A stretch of DNA of 64,000 nucleotides from Ancylobacter koreensis. Its GTDB lineage: Bacteria > Pseudomonadota > Alphaproteobacteria > Rhizobiales > Xanthobacteraceae. Shown piece by piece: positions 10,001 through 17,729 of this stretch. Position 1 is the first letter of the stretch, and every line of letters starts with the position of its first letter. A program made the position numbers and the translations under genes. Where the stretch lies: contig NZ_JALKCG010000003.1 of assembly GCF_023016525.1 (NCBI RefSeq), forward strand, positions 62,001 to 126,000, written 5' to 3'. A model generated the notes under the pieces. It saw only the letters and a program-made list of their open reading frames with translations, had not been told where the DNA came from and did no database searches.

Positions 10001-10488
10001 GCCGCCTCGCGGCGACGGTCGTGAGCCGGCAGGAGCGGCGCACCAAGACCGGCAACAAGATGGGCATCGTCGGCCTGTCCGATCCCTCCGGCACCTTCGA
10101 GGCGGTGCTGTTCTCCGAGACACTGGCGCAGTACCGCGAGCTGCTGGAGCCGGGCACCGCGCTGCTGCTTCAGGTCTCGGCCGAACTGCAGGGCGAGGAC
10201 GTGCGCGCGCGCATCCAGTCGGCCGAGCCGCTCGACCAGGCGGCGTCCAAGATGCAGAAGGGCATGCGAATCTTCGTGCGCTCGCCCGATCCGCTGGAAA
10301 GCGTGGCGAACCGTCTCGGCTCGATTGCCGGCGGGCGGGGCGACGGCGAGGTGGCGCTGGTGCTGCTGCTCGGCGCGCGCGGCGAGACCGAGGTGGAGGT
10401 GAAGCTGCCGGGCCGCTTCAGCCTGTCGCCGCAGATCGCCGGGGCGATGAAGGCGGTGCCGGGCGTCGAGATGGTCGAGATGGCCTGA
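7054..10488 (+). CDS. dnaE: DNA polymerase III alpha subunit
   Basis: A 1144-residue replicative C-family polymerase. The ATG at 7054 follows GGGAGGATGGA and gives MAEAEVGFVHLHVHSAFSLLEGA, the PHP domain opening with its HLHVHS metal motif. A TTG 30 bp upstream is less likely. The catalytic palm has GPGRGSGAGSLVAY and PDFDIDFC (about residues 409-415), supplying the acidic residues. FNKSHAAAYALVAYQTAY is a strong family block in the fingers region. Helix-hairpin-helix, OB-fold and C-terminal segments follow. This is the housekeeping DnaE1, not the error-prone DnaE2, judged by length and neighbourhood. Confidence 0.95.
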   Translation: MAEAEVGFVHLHVHSAFSLLEGALTIGKLAELAKKDRQPAIALTDTGNLFGALEFSEKLAGSGIQPILGCALAVDFPGPAPRGPAGAERPRIVLLAMNEQGWTNLMELVSRSYLDTASDGAPHIKLDWLTGRAEGLIALTGGPGGPIDRALVAGSNDLAEQRLFALSELFGDRLYVEIQRHGVAEERRVEPALVELAYRLELPLVATNEPFFATQDDYEAHDALICIAEGRLVAEPDRRQLTPEHRFRTRAEMAAMFADLPEALVNTVEIARRCAYRPRTVKPILPRFTLDRDEAEELRLQAEEGLARRLAVHGPAPGLTQKDYEDRLAFELSIIEKMKFPGYFLIVSDFIKWAKAQGIPVGPGRGSGAGSLVAYSLTITDLDPLRFGLLFERFLNPERVSMPDFDIDFCQERRDEVIRYVQQRYGRDQVAQIITFGTLQARGVLRDVGRVLEMPYGQVDKLCKLVPQNPANPVTLKQAIGDEPRLQAESEANPVVKRAFDIATRLEGLNRHASTHAAGIVIGDRPLARLVPLYRDPRSDMPVTQYNMKWVEQAGLVKFDFLGLKTLTVLQTAVRLVAQRGIALDLSTIPLDDPKSYAMLTRGETVGVFQVESAGMRRALVDMKPDRLEDIIALVALYRPGPMANIPVYCAVKNGQEQAAYAHPALEGSLKETYGVIIYQEQVMQIAQTLSGYSLGEADLLRRAMGKKIRAEMDKQRERFVSGAVERAVPKAKASEIFDLLAKFADYGFNKSHAAAYALVAYQTAYMKANYPTEFLAASMTLDMGNTDKLAEFRQEAQRLGIEVVPPSVNHSGREFAVKDGRILYALAAIKGVGVHAVDAIVEARGERPFASLSDFAARINAKALNKRTMESLVNAGAFDMLEKNRARASAAIDPVLAHAASVGAEVASGQWNMFGGPAEAAELPLPNAAPWLPAEKLQREYDAIGFFLTGHPLDDYGKALERLRVQRWTDFTRSVRAGSIAGRLAATVVSRQERRTKTGNKMGIVGLSDPSGTFEAVLFSETLAQYRELLEPGTALLLQVSAELQGEDVRARIQSAEPLDQAASKMQKGMRIFVRSPDPLESVANRLGSIAGGRGDGEVALVLLLGARGETEVEVKLPGRFSLSPQIAGAMKAVPGVEMVEMA

Positions 10489-10494
10489 CGCCAT

Positions 10495-10525
10495 CGCGCG
10501 GCGGCGATTTCGATCACGCCGCGCG
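10495..10525. terminator. Hairpin between convergent dnaE and the lipoprotein unit
   Basis: A perfect 9-bp stem, CGCGCGGCG paired with CGCCGCGCG, surrounds a 13-nt loop, seven bases after the dnaE stop. No U-run follows on either strand, so it is only a candidate terminator for the convergent genes. Confidence 0.35.
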
Positions 10526-10567
10526 AGCTGCGGGCCGTGCGTCGCCGGCGGTGGAAGGGCGCGACGA

Positions 10568-10957
10568 TCAGACCAGCGCCAGCACCGGCGCGAGTGCCTT
10601 CAGCAGGGCGGCCGTCGTCGTCAGCATCTCGCGCAGTGAGTCGAGGTCCTTCTTGAGCTGGGTGAGGTCCTTCGTCGTCGAGCCGATGGACCTCGCCAGC
10701 CTGTCGAGGTCCTGGGCGGAGCCGGAGAGCGACAGCGCGCTCAATTGCTGGATGATGTCGCGGATATAGCCGCGGACCGGCCAGAGCTGGATGCGGGCGT
10801 CGGCCGGCATCTCGTCGAAAGCGTCCTGAAGCTTTTCGAACGCCGCGTTCAGGGCGTCGATTTCAGCCTTGGACGGGATTCGAATGGGGTCCGATGCGGC
10901 CGCGGTCTTGGCGGAGGTCTTGGCGGAGGTCTTGCCGACGGGCTTGGCGGGAGACAT
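10568..10957 (-). CDS. Unrecognised small helical protein
   Basis: A 129-residue protein of unknown function. The first 22 residues are a basic, alanine-rich tail with repeated SAKT units (KTSAKTSAKTAAAS), encoded by a 12-bp tandem DNA repeat. The remainder is predicted helical: IPSKAEIDALNAAFEKLQDAFDEM, then a heptad-like stretch around residues 80-115 (DLDRLARSIGSTTKDLTQL and onward), ending in a hydrophobic ALLKALAPVLALV. There is no signal peptide. AGGAG lies 6 bp before the ATG. It starts 9 bp after the lipoprotein gene's stop, so the two are translated from one message. Confidence 0.6.
   Translation of the reverse strand: MSPAKPVGKTSAKTSAKTAAASDPIRIPSKAEIDALNAAFEKLQDAFDEMPADARIQLWPVRGYIRDIIQQLSALSLSGSAQDLDRLARSIGSTTKDLTQLKKDLDSLREMLTTTAALLKALAPVLALV
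10906..10934. repeat. 12-bp tandem repeat inside the small helical protein gene
   Basis: TCTTGGCGGAGG occurs twice head-to-tail (10906-10917, 10918-10929), followed by a partial third TCTTG. On the coding strand it specifies the repeated S/T-A-K-T residues at the N-terminus. Slippage could vary the copy number in frame. Confidence 0.7.
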
Positions 10958-10966
10958 GGCTTACTC

Positions 10967-11986
10967 CTAGCGTTTCGCGTCCTGAAGGGCCTGCAGCTTG
11001 CCGATCTCGGTCGCGATCGCGCCCACCTGCTGGACGAAGGCGAGCAGCGCCGCCGTACGCGCCTGCGGCTTGTCGAGGCTGGCGATGATCTCGGCATGGG
11101 CGTTCGCCATGGCGGCGATGGCCGCCGGCAGGCGGGCGAGGGCCTCGTGCTGGACAAGCAATGCGTCGCGTTCGCTGACGAGGGCGACATAGAGCTCGTA
11201 GCGCCGCTGGAACTCCTCGCCCTTCGCCAGCACGGGCGGACCGTTGCCTGTCGCGGGATCGGCCCGGCCGGGTTCGGCCGTCGCCGCCGGTTCGTCCGGC
11301 GGCGGGGTGCGGGCGAGGTCGAGGCGGATGCTGATAAGGCTGTCGTAGTCCCTCAGCAGCTTGCCTGTGTCCGTCCGGATCGCCGTCACGATGCGGGTGA
11401 GGGGCGCCTGCGCCTGTTCGAGCAGCGGCTGCACGTCCTCCATGGCGGAACGCAACTGCCTTGCGGCGTGCAGTTCGAGCCCGATCTGCACGATGTGCGA
11501 GGCGATGTTCGCCACAGCCGTGATCTGCGGAGTTACGGAGGCAGGAGCCCCCGTCGCGGTCGCCACCCCTCCCACGGCTCCGCCGAGCGTGGCGACCGCG
11601 CCGGAGGCGCCGGTGACGAGCGCGGGATCGTTCGCCGCCGCCAGTGCCTTCGCGTATGCGGTGACGGCGCCGAGGAAGCCGGTGACGCTGCGCCAGAGCG
11701 CGACGCCATGGCCGCCGAGAAGCTTGTCGGGATTGGGGGAAACATCGACGGCGCCCTTGGCGGCGTAGGCCTGCGCCTTCTCGGCGACATGCACTTTCTG
11801 GTTCATCGCCGCGTTGAAGTCGGCCGCCGCATTCGCGCTCGTCAGCAGCCCGCCGGTCGCGCTGGCGAAGGCCTGGATGGATTCGCTCGATGGACGGGCA
11901 CAGCCGTTCAGGCCGACGAGCGTCAGCGCAAGAGCGGCGACGCGTGCGCGCGCACTCAGCGACGTGAGCGAGGATGTGTGCGCCAC
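10967..11986 (-). CDS. Unrecognised predicted lipoprotein
   Basis: A 339-residue protein with a lipoprotein signal peptide: a basic start, a hydrophobic core (RVAALALTLVGLNGC) and a lipobox LNGC with the cysteine near residue 29. After cleavage it is mostly predicted helical and alanine-rich, with a Gly/Ala segment around residues 125-150 and a Pro-rich hinge near 228-250 (TPPPDEPAATAEP). The C-terminal third, from GEEFQRRYELYVALVSERD, looks like a helical bundle. I recognise no domain. It heads a two-gene unit on the strand opposite to dnaE and rpsB. Export to the outer membrane through the Lol system encoded nearby is inference. Confidence 0.65.
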   Translation of the reverse strand: MAHTSSLTSLSARARVAALALTLVGLNGCARPSSESIQAFASATGGLLTSANAAADFNAAMNQKVHVAEKAQAYAAKGAVDVSPNPDKLLGGHGVALWRSVTGFLGAVTAYAKALAAANDPALVTGASGAVATLGGAVGGVATATGAPASVTPQITAVANIASHIVQIGLELHAARQLRSAMEDVQPLLEQAQAPLTRIVTAIRTDTGKLLRDYDSLISIRLDLARTPPPDEPAATAEPGRADPATGNGPPVLAKGEEFQRRYELYVALVSERDALLVQHEALARLPAAIAAMANAHAEIIASLDKPQARTAALLAFVQQVGAIATEIGKLQALQDAKR

Positions 11987-12339
11987 GCGGATCGCCCCCG
12001 GAACCAGCCAGCACAGCCTTGATAAGTATCATGATAGTATGCATGTTATAGTTGTAATTGCAATGGTTCTACCGCGACACCGAACCGGACCGACGGGCAT
12101 CGACATTTCCGGTCCTCGCGCCCGCCCGCCCGTGGCTCTTTCCCACCAGCTTGCCTCGCGCGCCGGCTTCCCCTATAAGCCGCGCCATTCCGCACGCGGA
12201 CTCGCGGCCGGGCTCCCTTCGTCGTTTCCGAACGTCTGATCGTTTCGAACGCTTGGCGCCCAATGGCCGCTCCGGTGCCGTGACCGAAATCCCTCGGCAC
12301 GGCCATGTCCGCGGAGGCCTAACCGGACGAGAGACGACA
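11987..12339. other. Gene-free divergent region before rpsB (353 bp)
   Basis: This is the divergent upstream region of the lipoprotein unit (-) and rpsB (+). At 12021-12060 it has a sharply AT-rich patch in otherwise GC-rich DNA, holding the palindrome TATCATGATA (12027-12036). The rest, 12066-12339, is GC-rich and should contain the rpsB promoter and leader, but I cannot pick a convincing promoter there. No gene is seen. Confidence 0.55.
12027..12036. promoter_or_regulatory. Palindrome in AT-rich patch, possible operator
   Basis: TATCATGATA is a perfect 10-bp palindrome within 40 AT-rich bases. On the minus strand a possible promoter for the lipoprotein unit reads TTGCAA, an 18-bp spacer, then TACTAT, so the palindrome would overlap or border the -10 region. 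This is pattern-based only. Confidence 0.3.
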
Positions 12340-13338
12340 ATGGCGCTTCCTGAATACTCCATGCGCCAGCTCCTGGAAGCTGGCGTGCACTTCGGGCATC
12401 AGTCCCACCGCTGGAACCCGAAGATGGCCCCGTTCATCTTCGGCACCCGCAACAACATCCACATTCTCGACCTGGCCCAGACCGTGCCGGCGCTGCACCG
12501 CGCGCTGCAGGCGGTGTCCGACACCGTGGCCCGTGGCGGCCGCGTGCTGTTCGTTGGCACCAAGCGCCAGGCGTCCGATGCCGTGGCCGATGCGGCCAAG
12601 CGCTCGGCCCAGTACTATGTGAACTCCCGCTGGCTCGGCGGCATGCTGACCAACTGGAAGACCATCTCGCACTCCATCGCCCGCCTGAAGAAGCTCGAAG
12701 AGCTGCTCGCGGCCGGCGAGGGCGTCGGCTACACCAAGAAGGAGCGCCTGACGCTCCAGCGCGAGCGGGAAAAGCTCGATCGCGCCCTTGGCGGCATCCG
12801 CGACATGGGCGGCATTCCCGACCTGCTGTTCGTGATCGACACCAACAAGGAAGACCTGGCCGTCGCCGAGGCCCGCCGCCTCGGCATTCCGGTCGCGGCC
12901 ATCCTCGACACCAATTGCGATCCGGACGGCATCGCCTTCCCGGTTCCGGGCAATGACGACGCCGGCCGCGCGATCAACCTCTATTGCGATCTGGTCGCGC
13001 GTGCCGCCATCGACGGCATCGGCCGCGCCCAGGGCGATCTCGGCATCGACGTCGGCGCCTCCGAGGCCCCGCTGGTCGAGGAACTGCCGGCCGAGACCGT
13101 CTGGACGAGCCTTGAGCCGCTCTCGGGTCCGCGCGGCATCGCCGACGACCTGAAGAAGCTCACCGGCGTGTCGCCGGCGATCGAGAAGAAGCTGACCGAT
13201 CTCGGCATCTTCCACTACTCGCAGATCGCCGGCCTGAACGCCGACGACGCGCACCGCCTCGGCGAAGAAGTCGGCCTGCCCGGCCGCGTCGACGGCTGGG
13301 TCGCCCAGGCCAAGGAGCTGACCGCCGAGGTCGAGTGA
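12340..13338 (+). CDS. rpsB: Ribosomal protein S2 with C-terminal extension
   Basis: A 332-residue uS2 protein of the 30S subunit. [21 protein letters not shown] is the canonical start. The core runs to about residue 230 and includes [26 protein letters not shown] and [19 protein letters not shown]. The last 60 residues ([20 protein letters not shown], then [20 protein letters not shown]) form a helix-hairpin-helix-like tail. E. coli S2 is 241 residues; extended S2 proteins are usual in Hyphomicrobiales, so this is not a frameshift. An open frame continues upstream but is not S2-like. tsf follows, as in most bacteria. Confidence 0.95.
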   Translation: MALPEYSMRQLLEAGVHFGHQSHRWNPKMAPFIFGTRNNIHILDLAQTVPALHRALQAVSDTVARGGRVLFVGTKRQASDAVADAAKRSAQYYVNSRWLGGMLTNWKTISHSIARLKKLEELLAAGEGVGYTKKERLTLQREREKLDRALGGIRDMGGIPDLLFVIDTNKEDLAVAEARRLGIPVAAILDTNCDPDGIAFPVPGNDDAGRAINLYCDLVARAAIDGIGRAQGDLGIDVGASEAPLVEELPAETVWTSLEPLSGPRGIADDLKKLTGVSPAIEKKLTDLGIFHYSQIAGLNADDAHRLGEEVGLPGRVDGWVAQAKELTAEVE

Positions 13339-13353
13339 TCGCTCCTTCGCGAA

Positions 13354-13372
13354 GGTGTCACCTCGTGACACC
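13354..13372 (+). promoter_or_regulatory. First hairpin in the rpsB-tsf intergenic region
   Basis: GGTGTCAC pairs perfectly with GTGACACC around a 3-nt CTC loop, 16 bp after the rpsB stop. It has no U-tract. It is a candidate for mRNA processing, or for lowering tsf expression relative to rpsB. Confidence 0.45.
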
Positions 13373-13387
13373 AAGCATGGCATTGCG

Positions 13388-13416
13388 CGGCCGGCCCGGA
13401 ACCCTCCGGCCGGCCG
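13388..13416 (+). promoter_or_regulatory. Second hairpin in the rpsB-tsf intergenic region
   Basis: CGGCCGGCC pairs with GGCCGGCCG (9 bp, 11-nt loop). TGTCTTCG follows rather than a U-run, so it is at best a partial attenuator ahead of tsf. Confidence 0.4.
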
Positions 13417-13456
13417 TGTCTTCGAATGAATGACTGGATCTTTTGAGGGATCGAAC

Positions 13457-14380
13457 ATGGCCAACATCACCGCTGCCCTGGTGAAGGAACTGCGCGACAA
13501 GACCGGCGCCGGCATGATGGACTGCAAGGCGGCGCTGAACGAGGTCGACGGCGACATCGAGGCGGCTGTCGACTGGCTGCGCAAGAAGGGCCTCGCCAAG
13601 GCCGCCAAGAAGGCTGGCCGCGTGGCCGCCGAGGGCCTGATCGGCCTCGCCGTCTCGGGCGCCACCGGCGTCGTCGTCGAGGTGAACTCCGAGACCGACT
13701 TCGTGGCGCGCAACGACCAGTTCCAGCAGCTCGTGCGCGACATCGCGACCGTTGCGCTGACCACGGCGGATGACGTCGAGGCGGTCAAGTCGGCGGCCTA
13801 TCCGGCCGGCGGCACCGTGGCCGACGCGATCAACAGCGCCGTCGCCACCATCGGCGAGCACATGAACCTGCGCCGCTCCAGGAAGCTGGAAGTGTCGACG
13901 GGCGTCATCGGCTCCTATGTCCACGGCTCGGTGGGCGAAGGGCTCGGCAAGATCGGCGTGCTGGTCGCGCTCGAATCGACCGGCAAGGCGGACGAGCTGG
14001 CGGCGCTTGGCCGGCAGATCGCCATGCATGTCGCCGCCGCCAACCCGCAGGCGCTCGACGCCGCCGGCATCGAGGCCGATGTCGTCGCCCGCGAGCGCGG
14101 CGTGCTGGCCGAGAAGGCCAAGGCCTCCGGCAAGCCCGACAATGTCGTCGAGAAGATCGTCGAGAGCGGCCTGAAGACTTTCTACAAGGAAGTCACGCTG
14201 GTCGAGCAGGCCTTCATCCACGATCCGTCCAAGACGGTCGCCCAGGCGGTGAAGGAGAGCGAGGGCAAGGTCGGCGCGCCGATCAAGCTGGTCGCCTTCG
14301 TGCGCTTCGGCCTCGGTGAGGGCGTCGAGAAGCAGGAAAGCGACTTCGCCGCCGAAGTCGCCGCCGCCGCCGGCGTCTGA
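13457..14380 (+). CDS. tsf: Elongation factor Ts
   Basis: A 307-residue guanine-nucleotide exchange factor for EF-Tu. The N-terminal UBA-like domain has [20 protein letters not shown], followed by [20 protein letters not shown]. The signature [13 protein letters not shown] that contacts EF-Tu lies near residues 75-87. The C-terminal dimerisation region ends with [20 protein letters not shown]. The ATG follows TTTTGAGGGATCGAAC; a start 27 bp upstream would add nine non-conserved residues. It lies 118 bp after rpsB, with two hairpins between. Confidence 0.95.
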   Translation: MANITAALVKELRDKTGAGMMDCKAALNEVDGDIEAAVDWLRKKGLAKAAKKAGRVAAEGLIGLAVSGATGVVVEVNSETDFVARNDQFQQLVRDIATVALTTADDVEAVKSAAYPAGGTVADAINSAVATIGEHMNLRRSRKLEVSTGVIGSYVHGSVGEGLGKIGVLVALESTGKADELAALGRQIAMHVAAANPQALDAAGIEADVVARERGVLAEKAKASGKPDNVVEKIVESGLKTFYKEVTLVEQAFIHDPSKTVAQAVKESEGKVGAPIKLVAFVRFGLGEGVEKQESDFAAEVAAAAGV

Positions 14381-14480
14381 CCGCTTCTCACGTTGATAAA
14401 TCCACGCCGGGCCGCCGAAGGGCAGCCCGGCGTGTTTTACTGTGCGCGGTCGCGAATCGCGCCAAGTTCAGAGGTGCCCC

Positions 14481-14516
14481 ATGTCGCTTCCTTCGGAGAT
14501 GTCGCTTCCTTCGGAG
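14481..14516. repeat. 18-bp tandem duplication over the pyrH start codon
   Basis: Two exact copies of ATGTCGCTTCCTTCGGAG lie at 14481-14498 and 14499-14516; ATGTCG of a third copy follows. Each copy brings an in-frame ATG, and the CGGAG at the end of each abuts the next ATG. It probably arose by replication slippage. Confidence 0.9.
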
Positions 14517-15251
14517 ATGTCGACCCGTTCGGACCGGAACGGACCCGTCTATGGGCGCGTGCTGGTGAAGGTGTCGGGCGAGGCGCTGATGGGCACCGAG
14601 CCTTTCGGGCTGCACTGGCCGACCATCGAGCGCATCGCGCAGGACCTCGTCGAGGCGAAGTCGACCGGGGCGGAGATCGCGGTCGTCGTCGGTGGCGGCA
14701 ACATCCTGCGCGGCGCCAGTGTGGCGGGGCAGGGGCTCGACCGCGCCACCGCCGACCATATGGGCATGCTGGCCACCGTGATGAATGCGCTGGCGCTGGA
14801 GAAGGCGGTCGAGCAGGCCGGCAGCCCGGCACGCACGCTTTCCGCCATTCCCATGCCGACCATCTGCGAGCCCTATGCCCGTCAGACCGCTTCCCGTCAC
14901 CTGACGCGCGGGCGTATCGTGCTGCTGGCCGGCGGCACCGGCAATCCCTACTTCACCACCGACACCGGCGCCGTGCTGCGCGCCGCCGAGCTGGACTGCG
15001 GCGCGGTGATGAAGGCGACCAATGTCGATGGCGTCTATACCGCCGATCCCAAACTCGATCCCGATGCCCGGCGCTATGAGCGCCTCACGCATGACGAGGC
15101 GCTGGCGAAGGATCTCAAGGTGATGGACGCGGCTGCTTTCGCCCTTGCTCGCGAATCGAAGCTGCCGATCGTCGTGTTCTCCATCCGCGAGCCGGGCGCC
15201 ATCGCGGCGGCCATTCGCGGCGAGGGGCGGTCGACGACCGTCGCGCCCTAG
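14481..15251 (+). CDS. pyrH: UMP kinase with duplicated start segment
   Basis: A 256-residue amino-acid-kinase-fold enzyme that makes UDP from UMP and ATP. Motifs are [59 protein letters not shown] and [14 protein letters not shown]. The start is unusual: an exact 18-bp unit, ATGTCGCTTCCTTCGGAG, is repeated in tandem and then followed by ATGTCG, giving in-frame ATGs at 14481, 14499 and 14517 and the peptide [15 protein letters not shown] chose the first because GAGGT lies 5 bp upstream. The gene lies between tsf and frr in the standard order. Confidence 0.94.
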   Translation: MSLPSEMSLPSEMSTRSDRNGPVYGRVLVKVSGEALMGTEPFGLHWPTIERIAQDLVEAKSTGAEIAVVVGGGNILRGASVAGQGLDRATADHMGMLATVMNALALEKAVEQAGSPARTLSAIPMPTICEPYARQTASRHLTRGRIVLLAGGTGNPYFTTDTGAVLRAAELDCGAVMKATNVDGVYTADPKLDPDARRYERLTHDEALAKDLKVMDAAAFALARESKLPIVVFSIREPGAIAAAIRGEGRSTTVAP

Positions 15252-15379
15252 CGCTGGCGGAGGCCGTTCCGCACGGGGCTTGCCGAGTAGCCGCTTGCCT
15301 TGGGCGCCGTTAGATTGGATAAGCCCGGCAACGGGCACCGGCCGGCCTTGCGCCGGCGCACAGTTGAACGAGGTTCGTC

Positions 15380-15943
15380 ATGAGTTCTGGTCCGATCGAC
15401 ATTTCCGATCTCAAGCGCCGCATGCAGGGCGCCATCGGCGTGCTGAAGCAGGAGCTTTCGGGCCTGCGCACCGGCCGCGCCTCGGCGAGCCTGCTGGAGC
15501 CGCTTCAGGTGGACGCCTATGGCAGCCACATGCCGCTCAACCAGGTGGCCTCGGTGAACGTGCCGGAGCCGCGCCTGCTGTCGGTCCAGGTGTGGGACCG
15601 CGGCATGGTGGCGGCGGTCGAAAAGGCGATCCGCGACTCCAATCTCGGCCTCAACCCGCAGACCGAGGGCCAGGTGCTGCGCGTGCGCATTCCCGAGCTG
15701 ACGCAGGATCGCCGTCAGGAACTGGTCAAGGTCGCGCATAAATACGCCGAGGCGGCGCGCGTCTCCGTCCGCCATGTACGGCGCGACGGACTCGACGCGC
15801 TGAAGAAGGCGGAGAAGGATGGCGAGATGAGCTCCGACGATCTCGACCGCCTCGCCGATCAGGTGCAGAAGGCGACGGATCAGTCGATCTCGGAGATCGA
15901 TCAGGTGCTCTCCGCCAAGGAGAAGGAAATCCTGGCGGTCTGA
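15380..15943 (+). CDS. frr: Ribosome recycling factor
   Basis: A 187-residue protein that, with EF-G, splits post-termination ribosomes. Key features are [32 protein letters not shown] (helix and GRAS motif, about residues 10-41), [16 protein letters not shown], and the C-terminal helix with [22 protein letters not shown] follows CGAGGTTCGTC. It is 128 bp after pyrH and 23 bp before uppS. Length matches the family's usual 185 residues. Confidence 0.95.
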   Translation: MSSGPIDISDLKRRMQGAIGVLKQELSGLRTGRASASLLEPLQVDAYGSHMPLNQVASVNVPEPRLLSVQVWDRGMVAAVEKAIRDSNLGLNPQTEGQVLRVRIPELTQDRRQELVKVAHKYAEAARVSVRHVRRDGLDALKKAEKDGEMSSDDLDRLADQVQKATDQSISEIDQVLSAKEKEILAV

Positions 15944-15966
15944 TATCAGGCACCGGAGGGGGCTCC

Positions 15967-16767
15967 GTGAATATTGCGAGGCTTGGCGTGCAGCTTGGCG
16001 TGCCGGCGGGTGCAGCCATAAAGAACGAGGCGCAGGGGGCGGCATCGCCGCCCCTGCCGGCGCCGCGTCATGTCGCGATCATCATGGACGGCAACGGGCG
16101 CTGGGCGCAGAGCCACGGCCTGCCCCGCTTCGAAGGCCACCGTCGCGGCGCCGAGGCGGTGCGGCGCACCGTCACCGCCGCGCAGGAGCTCGGCATCGAG
16201 GCGCTGACGCTCTACAGCTTCTCCAGCGAGAACTGGTCCCGCCCCGAGCAGGAGATCTTCGAGCTGATGGGGCTGCTCAAGCGCTTCATCCGTTCGGACC
16301 TGCAGGAGCTGCACGCCAAGAATGTGCGCCTGCGGATCATCGGCGAGGGTCATCCCACCGATCCGGAGGTGCAGCAGCTCCTCGACGACGCGCAGACACT
16401 CACCAGCGCCAATACCGGCGTCCGGCTGACCGTGGCGTTCAACTACGGCTCGCGCAACGAGATCGCCCGCGCCGCGCAGGAGCTCGCGCGGCAGGTCGCC
16501 GCCGGCCGGCTGCGGCCGGAGGAGATCACCCCGGAGCGTTTCGGCGAGGCGCTCGACACCGTCGGCCTTCCCCCGCTCGACCTCATGATCCGCACGAGCG
16601 GCGAACAGCGCCTGTCGAACTTCCTGCTCTGGCAGGCCGCCTATGCCGAGCTGGTGTTCCTGCCGGTCTACTGGCCGGATTTCGACCGCACCTGGCTGGA
16701 GCGTGCGCTGGCGGAGTTCGGCGGACGGGAGCGCCGTTTCGGCGGCGTCACGCCGGGCGAAGGTTGA
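15967..16767 (+). CDS. uppS: Isoprenyl (undecaprenyl) diphosphate synthase
   Basis: A 266-residue cis-prenyltransferase making the undecaprenyl carrier for peptidoglycan and other polymers. [21 protein letters not shown] carries the catalytic aspartate (about residue 40). [23 protein letters not shown] and [19 protein letters not shown] follow. The GTG start is preceded by GGAGGGGGCTCC, giving a roughly 20-residue N-terminal extension before the conserved core. cdsA begins 4 bp after the stop, so the two are coupled. Confidence 0.93.
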   Translation: MNIARLGVQLGVPAGAAIKNEAQGAASPPLPAPRHVAIIMDGNGRWAQSHGLPRFEGHRRGAEAVRRTVTAAQELGIEALTLYSFSSENWSRPEQEIFELMGLLKRFIRSDLQELHAKNVRLRIIGEGHPTDPEVQQLLDDAQTLTSANTGVRLTVAFNYGSRNEIARAAQELARQVAAGRLRPEEITPERFGEALDTVGLPPLDLMIRTSGEQRLSNFLLWQAAYAELVFLPVYWPDFDRTWLERALAEFGGRERRFGGVTPGEG

Positions 16768-16771
16768 ATCG

Positions 16772-17593
16772 TTGAGAATCGGAGCCGATTTCCTGCCACG
16801 TCTCGCCTCGGCGCTGGTCATGGCGCCGGTCGCGGTGCTGGCGGTGTGGTGGGGCGGCTGGCCGTTCACGCTGCTTGTCGCCGTCGCCGCGCTGACCCTG
16901 CTGTGGGAGTGGCTGCGCATGATCGCGGCCAAGCCGCATGCCCTGCTGCTCGCCATCGGCGGCGCGGCGCTGTTGCTCGCTCTGGCGATGCTGGCCATCC
17001 GTCCCGCGCCCGTCGCCATGGCGATCGTCATCCTTGGCGCCATCGCCTCGGCCCTCGCTGCGCGCGGCGGACGCGAGCGCCGGCTCTGGGCGCCGTTCGG
17101 CGTGCTCTATGCCGGCGCGCTGGCGCTTCCCGCTGCGGTGCTGCGGGAGGACGGCGAGCTGGGGCTGGTGGCCGTGATCTGGCTGTTCGCCGTCGTCTGG
17201 TCGACGGACATCGCCGCCTATTTCTGCGGACGGCTGATCGGCGGGCCGAAGCTCTGGCCGCGCGTCAGCCCGAACAAGACCTGGTCCGGCGCCATCGGCG
17301 GAACGCTCGTCGCCACGCTGGCGGGCATGGCGACGCTGCATCTGGCGGGTGTGCACACCGCGATCCTCGCGGCGCCGGTGGGGCTGCTGGCGAGCGTCGC
17401 CAGCCAGGCCGGCGATCTCTTCGAATCCTCGATGAAGCGGCATTTCGGTGTGAAGGATTCGAGCCATCTCATTCCCGGCCATGGCGGGTTCATGGATCGG
17501 CTGGACGGCTTCGTCGCCGCCGCGGCGCTGGCGCTGCTGATCGGGCTGATCCGCAACCCGCAGGCGCCGGTGCGCGGGTTTCTGATGTGGTAG
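16772..17593 (+). CDS. cdsA: Phosphatidate cytidylyltransferase
   Basis: A 273-residue polytopic membrane enzyme forming CDP-diacylglycerol for phospholipid synthesis. It has around seven hydrophobic segments. The family signature lies at the C-terminus: SPNKTWSGAIGG, then GDLFESSMKRHFGVKDSSHLI, then PGHGGFMDRLDG. The likely start is the TTG 5 bp after the uppS stop, because no ATG precedes the first membrane helix; the start is the least certain part. The gene that normally follows in relatives, dxr, is missing here. Confidence 0.9.
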   Translation: MRIGADFLPRLASALVMAPVAVLAVWWGGWPFTLLVAVAALTLLWEWLRMIAAKPHALLLAIGGAALLLALAMLAIRPAPVAMAIVILGAIASALAARGGRERRLWAPFGVLYAGALALPAAVLREDGELGLVAVIWLFAVVWSTDIAAYFCGRLIGGPKLWPRVSPNKTWSGAIGGTLVATLAGMATLHLAGVHTAILAAPVGLLASVASQAGDLFESSMKRHFGVKDSSHLIPGHGGFMDRLDGFVAAAALALLIGLIRNPQAPVRGFLMW

Positions 17594-17729
17594 GCCGGGC
17601 AGGCGAGGGGACTGCGACCTCTTCGCCGGTCCCCATGGCCTTGCGCTATTGCCACGGGTTTGCCCAAGTTCGCCTTAAAGCCTGCTTATGGATCATGGGT
17701 CGCGCCGTCCGGCGCGGCCATCTGGGAAC

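Noticed and set aside
13030-13338. RpsB C-terminal extension as a frameshift fusion
   Set aside because: The frame is continuous with normal codon use, and extended S2 proteins are usual in this lineage.
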